Below are positions 9,174 to 16,115 of a stretch of DNA of 43,066 bases, in pieces; the stretch's first letter is position 1, and each line of letters opens with the position of its first letter. The DNA comes from Erysipelotrichaceae bacterium. GTDB taxonomy: Bacteria; Bacillota_I; Bacilli_A; Erysipelotrichales; Erysipelotrichaceae. Made by a program: the position numbers and the translations under genes. The notes beneath the pieces were generated by a model that saw nothing but the letters and a program-made list of their open reading frames with translations, was not told where the DNA came from and ran no database searches. The stretch lies in NCBI GenBank assembly GCA_017442805.1, contig JAFRZA010000021.1, forward strand, positions 1-43,066, read 5' to 3'.

Positions 9174-9202
9174 TTGACGGTCATATGAACCTCTGATATA
9201 AT
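9174..9202 (+). promoter_or_regulatory. Strong vegetative promoter of the 9230-10139 operon
   Basis: -35 TTGACG (9174-9179), 17-nt spacer, -10 TATAAT (9197-9202) with an upstream TG (9194-9195), i.e. both a good -35 and an extended -10. Near-consensus sigma-A type. Confidence 0.85.
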
Positions 9203-9229
9203 CAAGTTAACATCAAGGAGGTGCAGACT

Positions 9230-9376
9230 ATGTTGTTATTACTGTTAGCTTACATTGACATTATCTTCAGCATAGCTTTAAATCTGCTGATGCTGATTGT
9301 CAGGATCTTTCTGTATCTGTGTGTCTTTGCCGGACTGGTCACCCTTTTCAGGGCGTTTACCGGCAGAGCGCAGTAA
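9230..9376 (+). CDS. 48-residue small membrane protein, unknown function
   Basis: An ATG at 9230 stands 7-8 nt after AAGGAGGTG, an excellent ribosome binding site directly behind the strong promoter. The product begins MLLLLLAYIDIIF and continues with a second hydrophobic stretch (LNLLMLIVRIFLYLCVFAGL), ending in a basic FRAFTGRAQ tail. It therefore looks like a one- or two-pass membrane peptide. It is the first gene of a three-gene unit with a DUF1836 regulator (start 16 nt after its stop) and a 60-residue peptide. I recognise no family. Promoter, ribosome binding site and operon position are what make it credible; it is too short for most gene callers. Confidence 0.6.
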   Translation: MLLLLLAYIDIIFSIALNLLMLIVRIFLYLCVFAGLVTLFRAFTGRAQ

Positions 9377-9391
9377 CTTTGGGAGTTTCTC

Positions 9392-9940
9392 ATGTTAGGC
9401 AGGCTGATTCCCGGCACATCCATTGAATACGCCGAGCAGAATGACGCTTCTTCGGTATTCAGGCCCCTGCTGGCCATTACCGGAGGACTGTCGCTGTCGC
9501 AGATCTGCACCATCGCCGATCTGCAGCCCTCGACCATCCAGAACTGGGTAAAAAGAGGATTCGTTCCTCATCCGGTAAACAAGAAGTATACCGGGCGGCA
9601 CCTGTTCAGGATCCTGCTGATCTCCGCCTTGCGCGACGGGATGAACATCGAGGACATCGGTGAACTGATGGCGCTGATCAACGGTGATGCCGATGATGAA
9701 AGCGATGACCTGATCTCCGAGGAAAATCTGTACGATTACTTCTGCCGCTGCGTAAAGGCGCTGGACAGACAGTCGTTCAGCGAAGCCGAAATCACGGAAG
9801 TGCTGAACAGTGTTCTGGCACAACAGCCGGATGAGACCGGCAGGCTGCGTACGGCGCTCAAGGTGATGGTCTACAGCTACATCAGCGGGATCTGCCAGCA
9901 AAGCGTTAACGAGAACTTCCGCAGACTTAAAAACGAATAG
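9392..9940 (+). CDS. DUF1836 domain protein, MerR-like helix-turn-helix
   Basis: 182 residues. The region QPSTIQNWVKRGFVPHP followed by NKKYTGRHLFRILLISALR is the DUF1836 hallmark, a MerR-like winged HTH near residues 35-75, followed by MNIEDIGELMALING and an acidic helix ending in EENLYDYFCRCVKAL. DUF1836 proteins are widespread in Bacillota and presumed DNA-binding; targets are not known to me. GGGAG lies about 9 nt upstream of ATG 9392. It sits between two tiny genes; the compact arrangement suggests that it regulates its own operon, possibly through the palindrome at 9144-9163 (inference). Confidence 0.85.
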   Translation: MLGRLIPGTSIEYAEQNDASSVFRPLLAITGGLSLSQICTIADLQPSTIQNWVKRGFVPHPVNKKYTGRHLFRILLISALRDGMNIEDIGELMALINGDADDESDDLISEENLYDYFCRCVKALDRQSFSEAEITEVLNSVLAQQPDETGRLRTALKVMVYSYISGICQQSVNENFRRLKNE

Positions 9941-9956
9941 TGCAGGAGGTGTTGAA

Positions 9957-10139
9957 ATGATCTTATTCTTCATTATCATGATTGTTCTGATGAACCGCGC
10001 CCGTTACTGGGGCTGCAGAGGCCCGCGCTTCTACCGTCGTCCGATGTTCTTCGGTCCGGGATTCTTCGGTCCGAGGATGCACATGGGTCACAGAGGCCCG
10101 GGATTCCGCCGTCCGCCAATGGGCCGGTGGGGCTTCTGA
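9957..10139 (+). CDS. 60-residue Gly/Pro/Arg/Phe-rich peptide with hydrophobic N-terminus
   Basis: AGGAGGTG precedes ATG 9957 by 6-7 nt. Residues 1-12 (MILFFIIMIVLM) are strongly hydrophobic; the rest is low complexity with repeated FFGPGFFGP and RGPGFRRPP blocks, rich in Arg, Pro, Gly, Phe and His. It is the last gene of the DUF1836 operon and is followed by a terminator. No family is recognised. Its composition resembles short Gly/Pro/Arg-rich surface or membrane-associated peptides, but this is not evidence of function. Confidence 0.65.
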   Translation: MILFFIIMIVLMNRARYWGCRGPRFYRRPMFFGPGFFGPRMHMGHRGPGFRRPPMGRWGF

Positions 10140-10157
10140 CCAGTAACTGACAGACAG

Positions 10158-10186
10158 GGGACCGCCGTTTCGGCAGTCCCTTTTTT
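10158..10186 (+). terminator. Rho-independent terminator of the DUF1836 operon
   Basis: GGGAC.GCC (10158-10166) pairs with GGC.GTCCC (10172-10180), one C-A mismatch, followed by six T. Confidence 0.85.
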
Positions 10187-10226
10187 CTATGAAAATGATT
10201 TGAATTTCCTATGGAAAAATGATTCG
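10187..10226 (+). repeat. Direct repeat upstream of the yceD promoter
   Basis: CTATGAAAATGATTTG (from 10187) and CTATGGAAAAATGATTCG (from 10209) are near-identical and start 22 nt apart, about two helical turns. They lie some 50 nt upstream of the yceD -35 box and could be a regulator or upstream-element site. Confidence 0.4.
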
Positions 10227-10277
10227 GGTTGTGGTTTAATAATACTGCTGTGATAAAGAAAAACGGCTTGTTTGTTG

Positions 10278-10306
10278 TTGACTAACGCTGATTCTTGTTA
10301 TAGAAT
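10278..10306 (+). promoter_or_regulatory. Promoter of yceD-rpmF
   Basis: -35 TTGACT (10278-10283), 17-nt spacer, -10 TAGAAT (10301-10306). Confidence 0.7.
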
Positions 10307-10334
10307 AGTAAGGCTGTACAAGGAGGTGTTGGGA

Positions 10335-10859
10335 ATGCGATATTCACGTACTGATTTGTTACAGCTTAAGGGGGGTCACCTGTCCCTTGATGAAAAGCTG
10401 ACGTTTGCGGATGACATCTCATCCCAGTTCCCCAGAATCCGGCGGATCAGCGATGTCAGTGTCAGGGCGGAAGGTGATTATAGATCTGAAGAACAGCGAC
10501 TGTATGTCAGCTTCAGAATCAATGGAACGGTCATCGTCGGCTGTGACGTCACGGGCGACGATGTCGAGGTTCCCATCGATACTGAAGAAGATGCGGTGTT
10601 CTCCTTCAATAAGAACGAGGATGACATCACCATCATACCGGCAAACGGTAACTACATCGAGCTGCTTCCGGAAATCTTCAGGATCATCCTGATGGACATT
10701 CCGACCAAGGTGGTCAAACCGGGCAGGATCGATTACCCCAAGGGCGACGGCTGGGAAGTTGTCAGTGAAGAAGTTTACGAACAACGGAAGAAAAACGAAG
10801 CGGATCCGCGGCTCGCCAAGTTAAAAGAATACATTCCGCAGGATGAACAGGAGGTGTGA
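10335..10859 (+). CDS. yceD: YceD/DUF177 family protein
   Basis: 174 residues from ATG 10335, chosen because AAGGAGGTG lies 8-9 nt upstream; the in-frame ATG at 10272 lies upstream of the promoter's -10 box. The C-terminal part (YPKGDGWEVVSEEVYEQ then DPRLAKLKEYIP) is the usual DUF177 ending. In most bacteria this gene stands directly before rpmF, as here (stop 10859, rpmF start 10863). A role in 23S rRNA accumulation or ribosome assembly is reported for DUF177 relatives; the biochemical activity is not known to me. Confidence 0.88.
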   Translation: MRYSRTDLLQLKGGHLSLDEKLTFADDISSQFPRIRRISDVSVRAEGDYRSEEQRLYVSFRINGTVIVGCDVTGDDVEVPIDTEEDAVFSFNKNEDDITIIPANGNYIELLPEIFRIILMDIPTKVVKPGRIDYPKGDGWEVVSEEVYEQRKKNEADPRLAKLKEYIPQDEQEV

Positions 10860-10862
10860 ACG

Positions 10863-11009
10863 ATGGCAGTTCAACAGAGAAGAGTTTCAAAGACACGCAA
10901 GAATAAGCGCAGAACACATTATAAGTTAGTTGCTCCTACAATGGTCAAATGTCCAAACTGTGGAGAGTATAAGTTGCCTCATCACGAATGTGAGTGCGGC
11001 GCTAAGTAG
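10863..11009 (+). CDS. rpmF: Ribosomal protein L32 (bL32), short form
   Basis: 48 residues, beginning [19 protein letters not shown], the standard L32 start. It belongs to the large ribosomal subunit. Four cysteines remain (C30, C33, C43, C45) but the second pair is CEC where the usual zinc ribbon has CxxC, and the protein stops shortly after, at GAK, while many L32 proteins reach 55-60 residues. The region [14 protein letters not shown] is otherwise normal. It is translationally tied to yceD (3-nt gap) and followed by two terminators. Identity is certain; zinc binding is uncertain. Confidence 0.95.
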   Translation: MAVQQRRVSKTRKNKRRTHYKLVAPTMVKCPNCGEYKLPHHECECGAK

Positions 11010-11032
11010 ACAGATACTTATAAGCTGATGCT

Positions 11033-11057
11033 GAGATCCGGATGGGTCTCTTTTTTT
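11033..11057 (+). terminator. First terminator after rpmF
   Basis: GAGATCC (11033-11039) pairs with GGGTCTC (11044-11050, one T-G pair), followed by seven T. Confidence 0.85.
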
Positions 11058-11072
11058 GTTTCCGTAATCATC

Positions 11073-11097
11073 AAGCCGGCTGCAGGCCGGCTTTTTT
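11073..11097 (+). terminator. Second terminator after rpmF
   Basis: AAGCCGGC (11073-11080) pairs with GCCGGCTT (11086-11093), followed by a run of T. Together with the first hairpin it insulates the cell division cluster from rpmF. Confidence 0.85.
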
Positions 11098-11150
11098 CAT
11101 GTCCGGGGCTGTTTTTCAGCAACTTTTTTGAAAAATATCTTTTTTATGTA

Positions 11151-11181
11151 TTGACAACGTATTCCCTGAAAATGCTATTAT
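11151..11181 (+). promoter_or_regulatory. Promoter of the mraZ division cluster
   Basis: Perfect -35 TTGACA (11151-11156) and -10 TATTAT (11176-11181) preceded by TGC (extended -10). The 19-nt spacer is long, which the TG motif may offset. Confidence 0.65.
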
Positions 11182-11200
11182 GGTGGTGGAAAAGAAATAG

Positions 11201-11215
11201 AAAGTGCAGAAAGTG
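11201..11215 (+). promoter_or_regulatory. Candidate MraZ-binding direct repeats
   Basis: Two exact AAAGTG hexamers (11201-11206 and 11210-11215) are spaced by 3 nt, matching the AAAGTG-N3 repeat type described for MraZ autoregulation in Mollicutes. The second copy runs into the GGGGG ribosome binding site of mraZ. Confidence 0.55.
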
Positions 11216-11227
11216 GGGGTAAGTGTC

Positions 11228-11647
11228 ATGTTTACAGGCGAATACCATCACAATTTGGATGCCAAGAGCAGGGTAGCGATACCCGCCAAGTTTCGTGATG
11301 CCTTTGACAAGACCGCTTACCTGACCAAGGGACTGGACGGCTGTATCTACATCTATACGGTCGAAGGTTTCCAGAAGCGCTTTGATTCCGTCATCGCTCT
11401 GAACTCCAACAAGGCTGAGATCCGTGAATATCAGAGATCGGTCTTCTCACAGTCAATGGACGTCGACCTGGATACCCAGGGAAGAATACTCATCAACGCT
11501 CAGTTCGCCAAGATGGCTGAGCTGCAGAAGGAATGCGTATTCGTCGGCGTCGGCGACCATGTTGAACTCTGGAGCGAGGAAAACTGGAACCGTTACTTCA
11601 ACAACATCACTGACGAAAAGCTCGAAGCGATATCCGAGGGACTGTAA
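11228..11647 (+). CDS. mraZ: Transcriptional regulator MraZ
   Basis: 139 residues from ATG 11228, which lies about 8 nt after GTGGGGGT; an in-frame upstream start at 11204 would lie within the regulatory repeats. The N-terminal MFTGEYHHNLDAKSRVAIPA is the MraZ/AbrB-like signature, repeated in the second half as SMDVDLDTQGRILI. MraZ binds repeats upstream of its own operon and tunes dcw transcription. Its TAA stop overlaps the ATG of rsmH (TAATG), indicating translational coupling. Confidence 0.95.
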   Translation: MFTGEYHHNLDAKSRVAIPAKFRDAFDKTAYLTKGLDGCIYIYTVEGFQKRFDSVIALNSNKAEIREYQRSVFSQSMDVDLDTQGRILINAQFAKMAELQKECVFVGVGDHVELWSEENWNRYFNNITDEKLEAISEGL

Positions 11648-12585
11648 TGGAGCACGTATCGGTAATGCTTCAGCAGTGCATTGACGCACTGGCCATCAGG
11701 GAAGACGGCATCTATGTCGACGGCACCCTGGGGCGGGGCGGACACGCATGCGCAATAGCGCGCCGGCTGAAGAGCGGAAAGCTGTACTGCTTTGACCTCG
11801 ACGCCAGTGCCATAGCGGAATCGGATGCCTTACTGGCTGAAACCGGTGCCGACTACGAACTGATCCGAAGCAATTTCATCTGCATGAAGGATGAACTGCA
11901 TATAAGAGGCGTAGATGAGGTGGACGGCATCCTGCTGGATCTGGGGGTTTCCTCACCGCAGTTCGATGATCCGTCAAGAGGCTTTTCCTACCGCTACGAT
12001 TCCCGCCTCGACATGAGAATGGACCAGAGCCAGCCGCTGGACGCCTGGCACATCGTTAACAACTACAGCTTTCAGGATCTGGTGAGGATCTTAAGGGATT
12101 ACGGCGAAGAAAAGTTCGCCGTGCAGATCGCCCGCAGGATCGAGCAGGTCCGGGCCGAAAAGCCGGTAGATACTACCGGGCAGCTGGTGGACATCATCCG
12201 CCAGGCTTTGCCGGCTAAGGCCCTCAGCAAGAAGGGCCACCCGGCCAAACAGACATTTCAGGCATTACGCATTGAGGTCAACCACGAACTTGATAACCTC
12301 AGAGCCGTAATAGATCAGGGCCTGCAGCTCCTTAAGCCGCAGGGCCGCATGGCGGTCATAACCTTCCACTCGCTGGAAGACGAGATCGTCAAGAAAGCCT
12401 TCAGGACCGCCTGTCAGGACCAGCAGGTCGACAAGCGTATACCCCTGAAGCAGAGTGAGATCGGACAGGCCGAATACCGGCTGGTCAATAAGAAGGTAAT
12501 TACCGCCGATGAAGAAGAGCTGAAGAACAATCACCGTTCCCACAGCGCCAAGTTAAGGGTAATAGAAAGAAGGACACGTCAATGA
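11647..12585 (+). CDS. rsmH: 16S rRNA (cytosine-1402-N4)-methyltransferase
   Basis: 312 residues, family length. The SAM-binding start VDGTLGRGGHACAIA, the LLDLGVSSPQFDDPSRGFSY block and the FHSLEDEIVK motif are typical of RsmH (MraW). It methylates N4 of C1402 in the decoding centre of 16S rRNA. Second gene of the dcw cluster; its stop overlaps ftsL by four bases (ATGA). Confidence 0.97.
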   Translation: MEHVSVMLQQCIDALAIREDGIYVDGTLGRGGHACAIARRLKSGKLYCFDLDASAIAESDALLAETGADYELIRSNFICMKDELHIRGVDEVDGILLDLGVSSPQFDDPSRGFSYRYDSRLDMRMDQSQPLDAWHIVNNYSFQDLVRILRDYGEEKFAVQIARRIEQVRAEKPVDTTGQLVDIIRQALPAKALSKKGHPAKQTFQALRIEVNHELDNLRAVIDQGLQLLKPQGRMAVITFHSLEDEIVKKAFRTACQDQQVDKRIPLKQSEIGQAEYRLVNKKVITADEEELKNNHRSHSAKLRVIERRTRQ

Positions 12586-12869
12586 AGAAGAAAAAGCTTT
12601 TATCAACCTTTGTTACCGCCTTAGTTGTCGTGTTTTTCCTGTCTTTCGTCGCCTTCTTAGGCACCAGCATCGTCCTGAAGTCCTACAACGTTTCGCTGAC
12701 TGCTCAGAAGAAGGAAATGGAGACCAAGATCAGCAACGTCAAGGCTGAGATCGATACTCTGGAGACGCAGATCGCTGATCTGCAGGACCGCAACAGAGTC
12801 CTCAGCATGATCGATGACCAGATGCAGAGCATCAAGACCAACAACGTCGTTGACCTGACGGGTAACTGA
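12582..12869 (+). CDS. ftsL: FtsL-like cell division protein
   Basis: 95 residues with a basic cytosolic start (MKKKKLL), one membrane segment (about residues 8-32) and an extracellular coiled coil (KKEMETKISNVKAEIDTLET and following). This architecture and the position between rsmH and the PBP gene identify FtsL; the sequence itself is poorly conserved in the family. FtsL with DivIC/FtsB activates septal peptidoglycan synthesis by FtsW and FtsI. ATGA overlap with rsmH; one base separates its stop from the PBP start. Confidence 0.8.
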   Translation: MKKKKLLSTFVTALVVVFFLSFVAFLGTSIVLKSYNVSLTAQKKEMETKISNVKAEIDTLETQIADLQDRNRVLSMIDDQMQSIKTNNVVDLTGN

Positions 12870-12870
12870 G

Positions 12871-15066
12871 ATGAAAAGATCAAATAACATAAAGATATCC
12901 CTCCTCACTTGTGTTATTTTTGTCGCAGGGGCATTGCTTTTAGCCAATGTCCTTTTGCTTGATGTCAAGGGAAAGAATTTCTTCGCTGACGTCGATTTCC
13001 GTCAGCAGGAAGGTGTTTCCATTGTTAACAGAACCGTCCGCGCCGAGCGCGGCGATATCAGGGACGCCGACGGCAATCTGATTGCCATGGACAAGAGAGT
13101 CTACAAGATCATCTTCATCCTCTCTTCGACCCATAAGAAAACGGTAACCGTTGACGGCGTCAAAAAGAGCGTTTCCGATTATGTTGAGGATCCCGCAGTG
13201 ACGGCTGAAAAGGTAGCTGAGATCCTTGGGGCTGACGAACAGTACATTTATTCAAGACTGACCATGAAGGACCGCTATCAGGTCGAGATCGGCACCGCCG
13301 GCACCAACATCGATTCCGAGACCAAAAAGAGGATCGATGACCTGAATCTTCCCGGCATCAGCTGGGAGAGCAGCACCAGGCGCTATTACCCGATGGGCAG
13401 CTTCGCCTCCCATCTGATCGGATACGTCAATTCCGATGCCTCCGAAAGCAACGGCGGCATGGCCGGTCTGTCCGGAATCGAAAAGACGCTGAATACCGAG
13501 CTGAGCGGCCAGGACGGCCGGGAACAGTATTACAGCGACGTCAGAAACAACATGATCTCCGGCGGCGAGATTGAAAAGGTCAACGCTGCCGACGGCTATG
13601 ACGTTACCCTGACGCTCAACAATACGATCCAGCGCGGTGTCGACGTCATGCTGCAGAACATCATGGACATCGACAGATCCGTTGACAAGGCCTGGGCCAT
13701 CGTCATGAACGCCAAGACCGGAGCCATCTACGGCTACGATTCCTATCCGACCTTTGACCCTAATACCATGGAGGTCATCGACTACAATGACTACTGCGCT
13801 TCCCTGCCTTATGAGCCCGGCTCAACGATGAAGGCCATTACCTATGCTGCCGCCATCGATCTGGGCAGATTCAACAAGAACGCGCAGTTCAACGCCAACA
13901 ACTACTATGTCGGCACCGACGCCAAGGGCAATCTGAAGCGCTCGGAAAGAGGCAAGTCTTCGCTGGTAATTCATAACAGCGGAAATTCCCAGTACGGGAT
14001 GACTACCTATGAAAGAGCGTTCATCAACTCCTACAACGTCGGAACCGTTACCCTGCTGGAAGAGCAGATCGGCAAGAAGAACTGGGAGTATTATGTTGAC
14101 GCCTTCGGCTTCTTCAAGCCGGTTGACGTCTACGGCATTTCCGAGGGCAGCAATTACGGACGCTACGATTTCTCCAACGTCTTCTCACTGGCCTGTTCCT
14201 CCTTCGGCTCAGGCATGAGCTGCAACGCTCTGCAGATGATCCAGGCCTATACGGCCTTCTGCAACCAGGGAACGATGATCAGACCCTACATCATCCAGTC
14301 GGTAACCGATACCCTTACCGGTGAGACCGTCTTTGAGGGCGGCAGGGAAGAAGTCGGCACGCCGATCAAGGCCTCAACCGCTTCCCAGATCCTGGAACTG
14401 ATGTATCAGGTCTGCCATTCCGGCTATCACGTCAGCGCTCATACGCTGGAGATACCGGGCATTACCATCGGCTGCAAGACCGGTACGGCTCCGGTAGTCA
14501 ACGAACAGGGCGTCTATACCTATGACGATGTCATCCACTCAGTCATGATCACCATGCCTGCTGATGACCCGCAGGTTCTCGTCTATGTTGCCTATCAGGA
14601 CAACAAGGACAGACAGCGCAACTTCAAGTTCGTCAGAACGCTGCTTCAGCAGACCATCGACGAACTGAACCTGATGAGCGGCGGTGAAGAAGCCAAAGCG
14701 GATGAGAAGAAGGAAATCTACGTCATGGACAACCTGAAGAACCATACGGTTGCCCATGCCGAGAGCATTCTCAGAAACTACGATGTCGATGTCATAACCA
14801 TCGGCAGCGGCGATACGGTCATCCGCCAGTATCCGATCGAGGACAGCCGCATCATCTCCGGTCAGCGGGTACTGCTGCTGACATCGCTGGAAGGCATCAG
14901 GATGCCGGACATGAAGGGATGGAGCCGCAGTGAGGTCATGGCCTTCTGGGATCTGACCGGCATCGGCATAAAGACGGAAGGCTACGGATTCGTGACTTCG
15001 CAGTCCGTCGCACCGGGCGAGCAGATCGACAAATCCGTCATCATCAATCTCAAATTTGAAGAGTAA
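12871..15066 (+). CDS. Septal penicillin-binding protein (FtsI/PBP2B type) with two PASTA domains
   Basis: 731 residues. N-terminal membrane anchor (about 8-31), dimerisation domain, then a transpeptidase domain with all three active-site motifs: S318-TM-K321 (EPGSTMKA), S387-Y-N389 and K536-TGT. Two PASTA repeats occupy about residues 615-731 (NHTVAHAESILRNYDV... and MPDMKGWSRSEVMAF...). This is the class B PBP that crosslinks septal peptidoglycan; the dcw position favours FtsI/PBP2B (pbpB) over SpoVD, but PASTA domains occur in both. A terminator follows, so mraY-murD have their own promoter. Confidence 0.93.
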   Translation: MKRSNNIKISLLTCVIFVAGALLLANVLLLDVKGKNFFADVDFRQQEGVSIVNRTVRAERGDIRDADGNLIAMDKRVYKIIFILSSTHKKTVTVDGVKKSVSDYVEDPAVTAEKVAEILGADEQYIYSRLTMKDRYQVEIGTAGTNIDSETKKRIDDLNLPGISWESSTRRYYPMGSFASHLIGYVNSDASESNGGMAGLSGIEKTLNTELSGQDGREQYYSDVRNNMISGGEIEKVNAADGYDVTLTLNNTIQRGVDVMLQNIMDIDRSVDKAWAIVMNAKTGAIYGYDSYPTFDPNTMEVIDYNDYCASLPYEPGSTMKAITYAAAIDLGRFNKNAQFNANNYYVGTDAKGNLKRSERGKSSLVIHNSGNSQYGMTTYERAFINSYNVGTVTLLEEQIGKKNWEYYVDAFGFFKPVDVYGISEGSNYGRYDFSNVFSLACSSFGSGMSCNALQMIQAYTAFCNQGTMIRPYIIQSVTDTLTGETVFEGGREEVGTPIKASTASQILELMYQVCHSGYHVSAHTLEIPGITIGCKTGTAPVVNEQGVYTYDDVIHSVMITMPADDPQVLVYVAYQDNKDRQRNFKFVRTLLQQTIDELNLMSGGEEAKADEKKEIYVMDNLKNHTVAHAESILRNYDVDVITIGSGDTVIRQYPIEDSRIISGQRVLLLTSLEGIRMPDMKGWSRSEVMAFWDLTGIGIKTEGYGFVTSQSVAPGEQIDKSVIINLKFEE

Positions 15067-15067
15067 G

Positions 15068-15091
15068 ACAGAGCCTGCGGGCTCTGTTTTT
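15068..15091 (+). terminator. Rho-independent terminator after the PBP gene
   Basis: ACAGAGCC (15068-15075) pairs with GGCTCTGT (15080-15087), loop TGCG, then T-run. Confidence 0.85.
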
Positions 15092-15096
15092 CTGTG

Positions 15097-15125
15097 TTGT
15101 CGAATTGTGAACGGTAGTATATAAT
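15097..15125 (+). promoter_or_regulatory. Promoter of mraY-murD
   Basis: -35 TTGTCG (15097-15102), 17-nt spacer, -10 TATAAT (15120-15125). Confidence 0.65.
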
Positions 15126-15149
15126 AGGAAATGCTGTGGAGGTTTTAAT

Positions 15150-16115
15150 ATGGGAACACGCATGATCCTCGCATTCGGAATCGGACTGATGGCAGCGCTG
15201 CTGCTGTATCCGATCGCCATTCCGATCTTACATAAACTCAAATTCGGACAGACGATTTACGAACTGGGACCGCAGAGTCACCAGGTCAAGGCCGGCACCC
15301 CGCCGATGGGCGGAGTGGTCTTCATTCTGACCAGCCTGCTGGCTTCGCTGATCGTTCAGCCGACCGCCTTTGCGGACATGCACCTGCTCATCGTGGTGCT
15401 GGCTTTCATCGGCTACGGTCTGATCGGCTTCATCGACGACTTCATCATCGTCGTCAAGCACCAGCATGAAGGCCTGACCCCCAGAATGAAGTTTCTGATG
15501 CAGTCAGTCCTCGCCGTCGTCTTCTTCCTGCTTTACCGCAATCTGAACGATTCCACAGTCATGATTCCCTTCTTCCACACCCGGATGGATCTGGGATGGT
15601 TCTACATGGTCGTCGTGTTCATCATGTTTACCGGCGAATCCAACGCGGTCAATCTGTCAGACGGTCTGGACGGCTTATGCGCCGGTCTGGTCATTCTGGC
15701 TCTCATTCCCTTTGTCTACTTCTGCTTCCGTGCCAATCTGAGCAGTGTCGCCATCTTCCTGTGCGGAGTCATCGGCTCGCTGGTCGGTTATCTGCGCTAT
15801 AACATTCATCCTGCCCAGATCTTCATGGGCGATACCGGTTCTCTGGCTCTGGGCGGCTTGCTGGCTGCCGTGGCCATGGTAACCAAGGAAGAGATCGCGC
15901 TGATCCTGATCGGCGGCGTCTTCGTTGTCGAGGTCGTCAGCGTCATGCTGCAGGTCGCTTCCTTCCAGCTTACCGGCAAGCGCATCTTCCGGATGAGCCC
16001 GCTGCACCATCACTTTGAACTGGGCGGCTGGCCGGAAACCAAGGTCGTCCACGTCTTCTGGGCGGCCGGCGCCGTGCTGTGCGTCATCGGACTTATCATG
16101 GGAGCGTGCATGTAA
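15150..16115 (+). CDS. mraY: Phospho-N-acetylmuramoyl-pentapeptide-transferase
   Basis: 321 residues, polytopic (about ten membrane segments). Conserved cytosolic motifs are present: GTPPMGG, the DD pair in GFIDDF, NLSDGLDGL, FMGDTGSLALGG and LHHHFELGGW. MraY attaches phospho-MurNAc-pentapeptide to undecaprenyl phosphate, forming lipid I. GGAGG lies 7-8 nt upstream of ATG 15150. The stop overlaps the murD start (TAATG). Confidence 0.97.
   Translation: MGTRMILAFGIGLMAALLLYPIAIPILHKLKFGQTIYELGPQSHQVKAGTPPMGGVVFILTSLLASLIVQPTAFADMHLLIVVLAFIGYGLIGFIDDFIIVVKHQHEGLTPRMKFLMQSVLAVVFFLLYRNLNDSTVMIPFFHTRMDLGWFYMVVVFIMFTGESNAVNLSDGLDGLCAGLVILALIPFVYFCFRANLSSVAIFLCGVIGSLVGYLRYNIHPAQIFMGDTGSLALGGLLAAVAMVTKEEIALILIGGVFVVEVVSVMLQVASFQLTGKRIFRMSPLHHHFELGGWPETKVVHVFWAAGAVLCVIGLIMGACM

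Noticed and set aside
15103..15114. Twelve-base repeat AATTGTGAACGG upstream of mraY and again at 17404-17415
   Set aside because: The second copy is murD coding sequence and the two stand at different distances from their -10 boxes, so chance is the simplest explanation.
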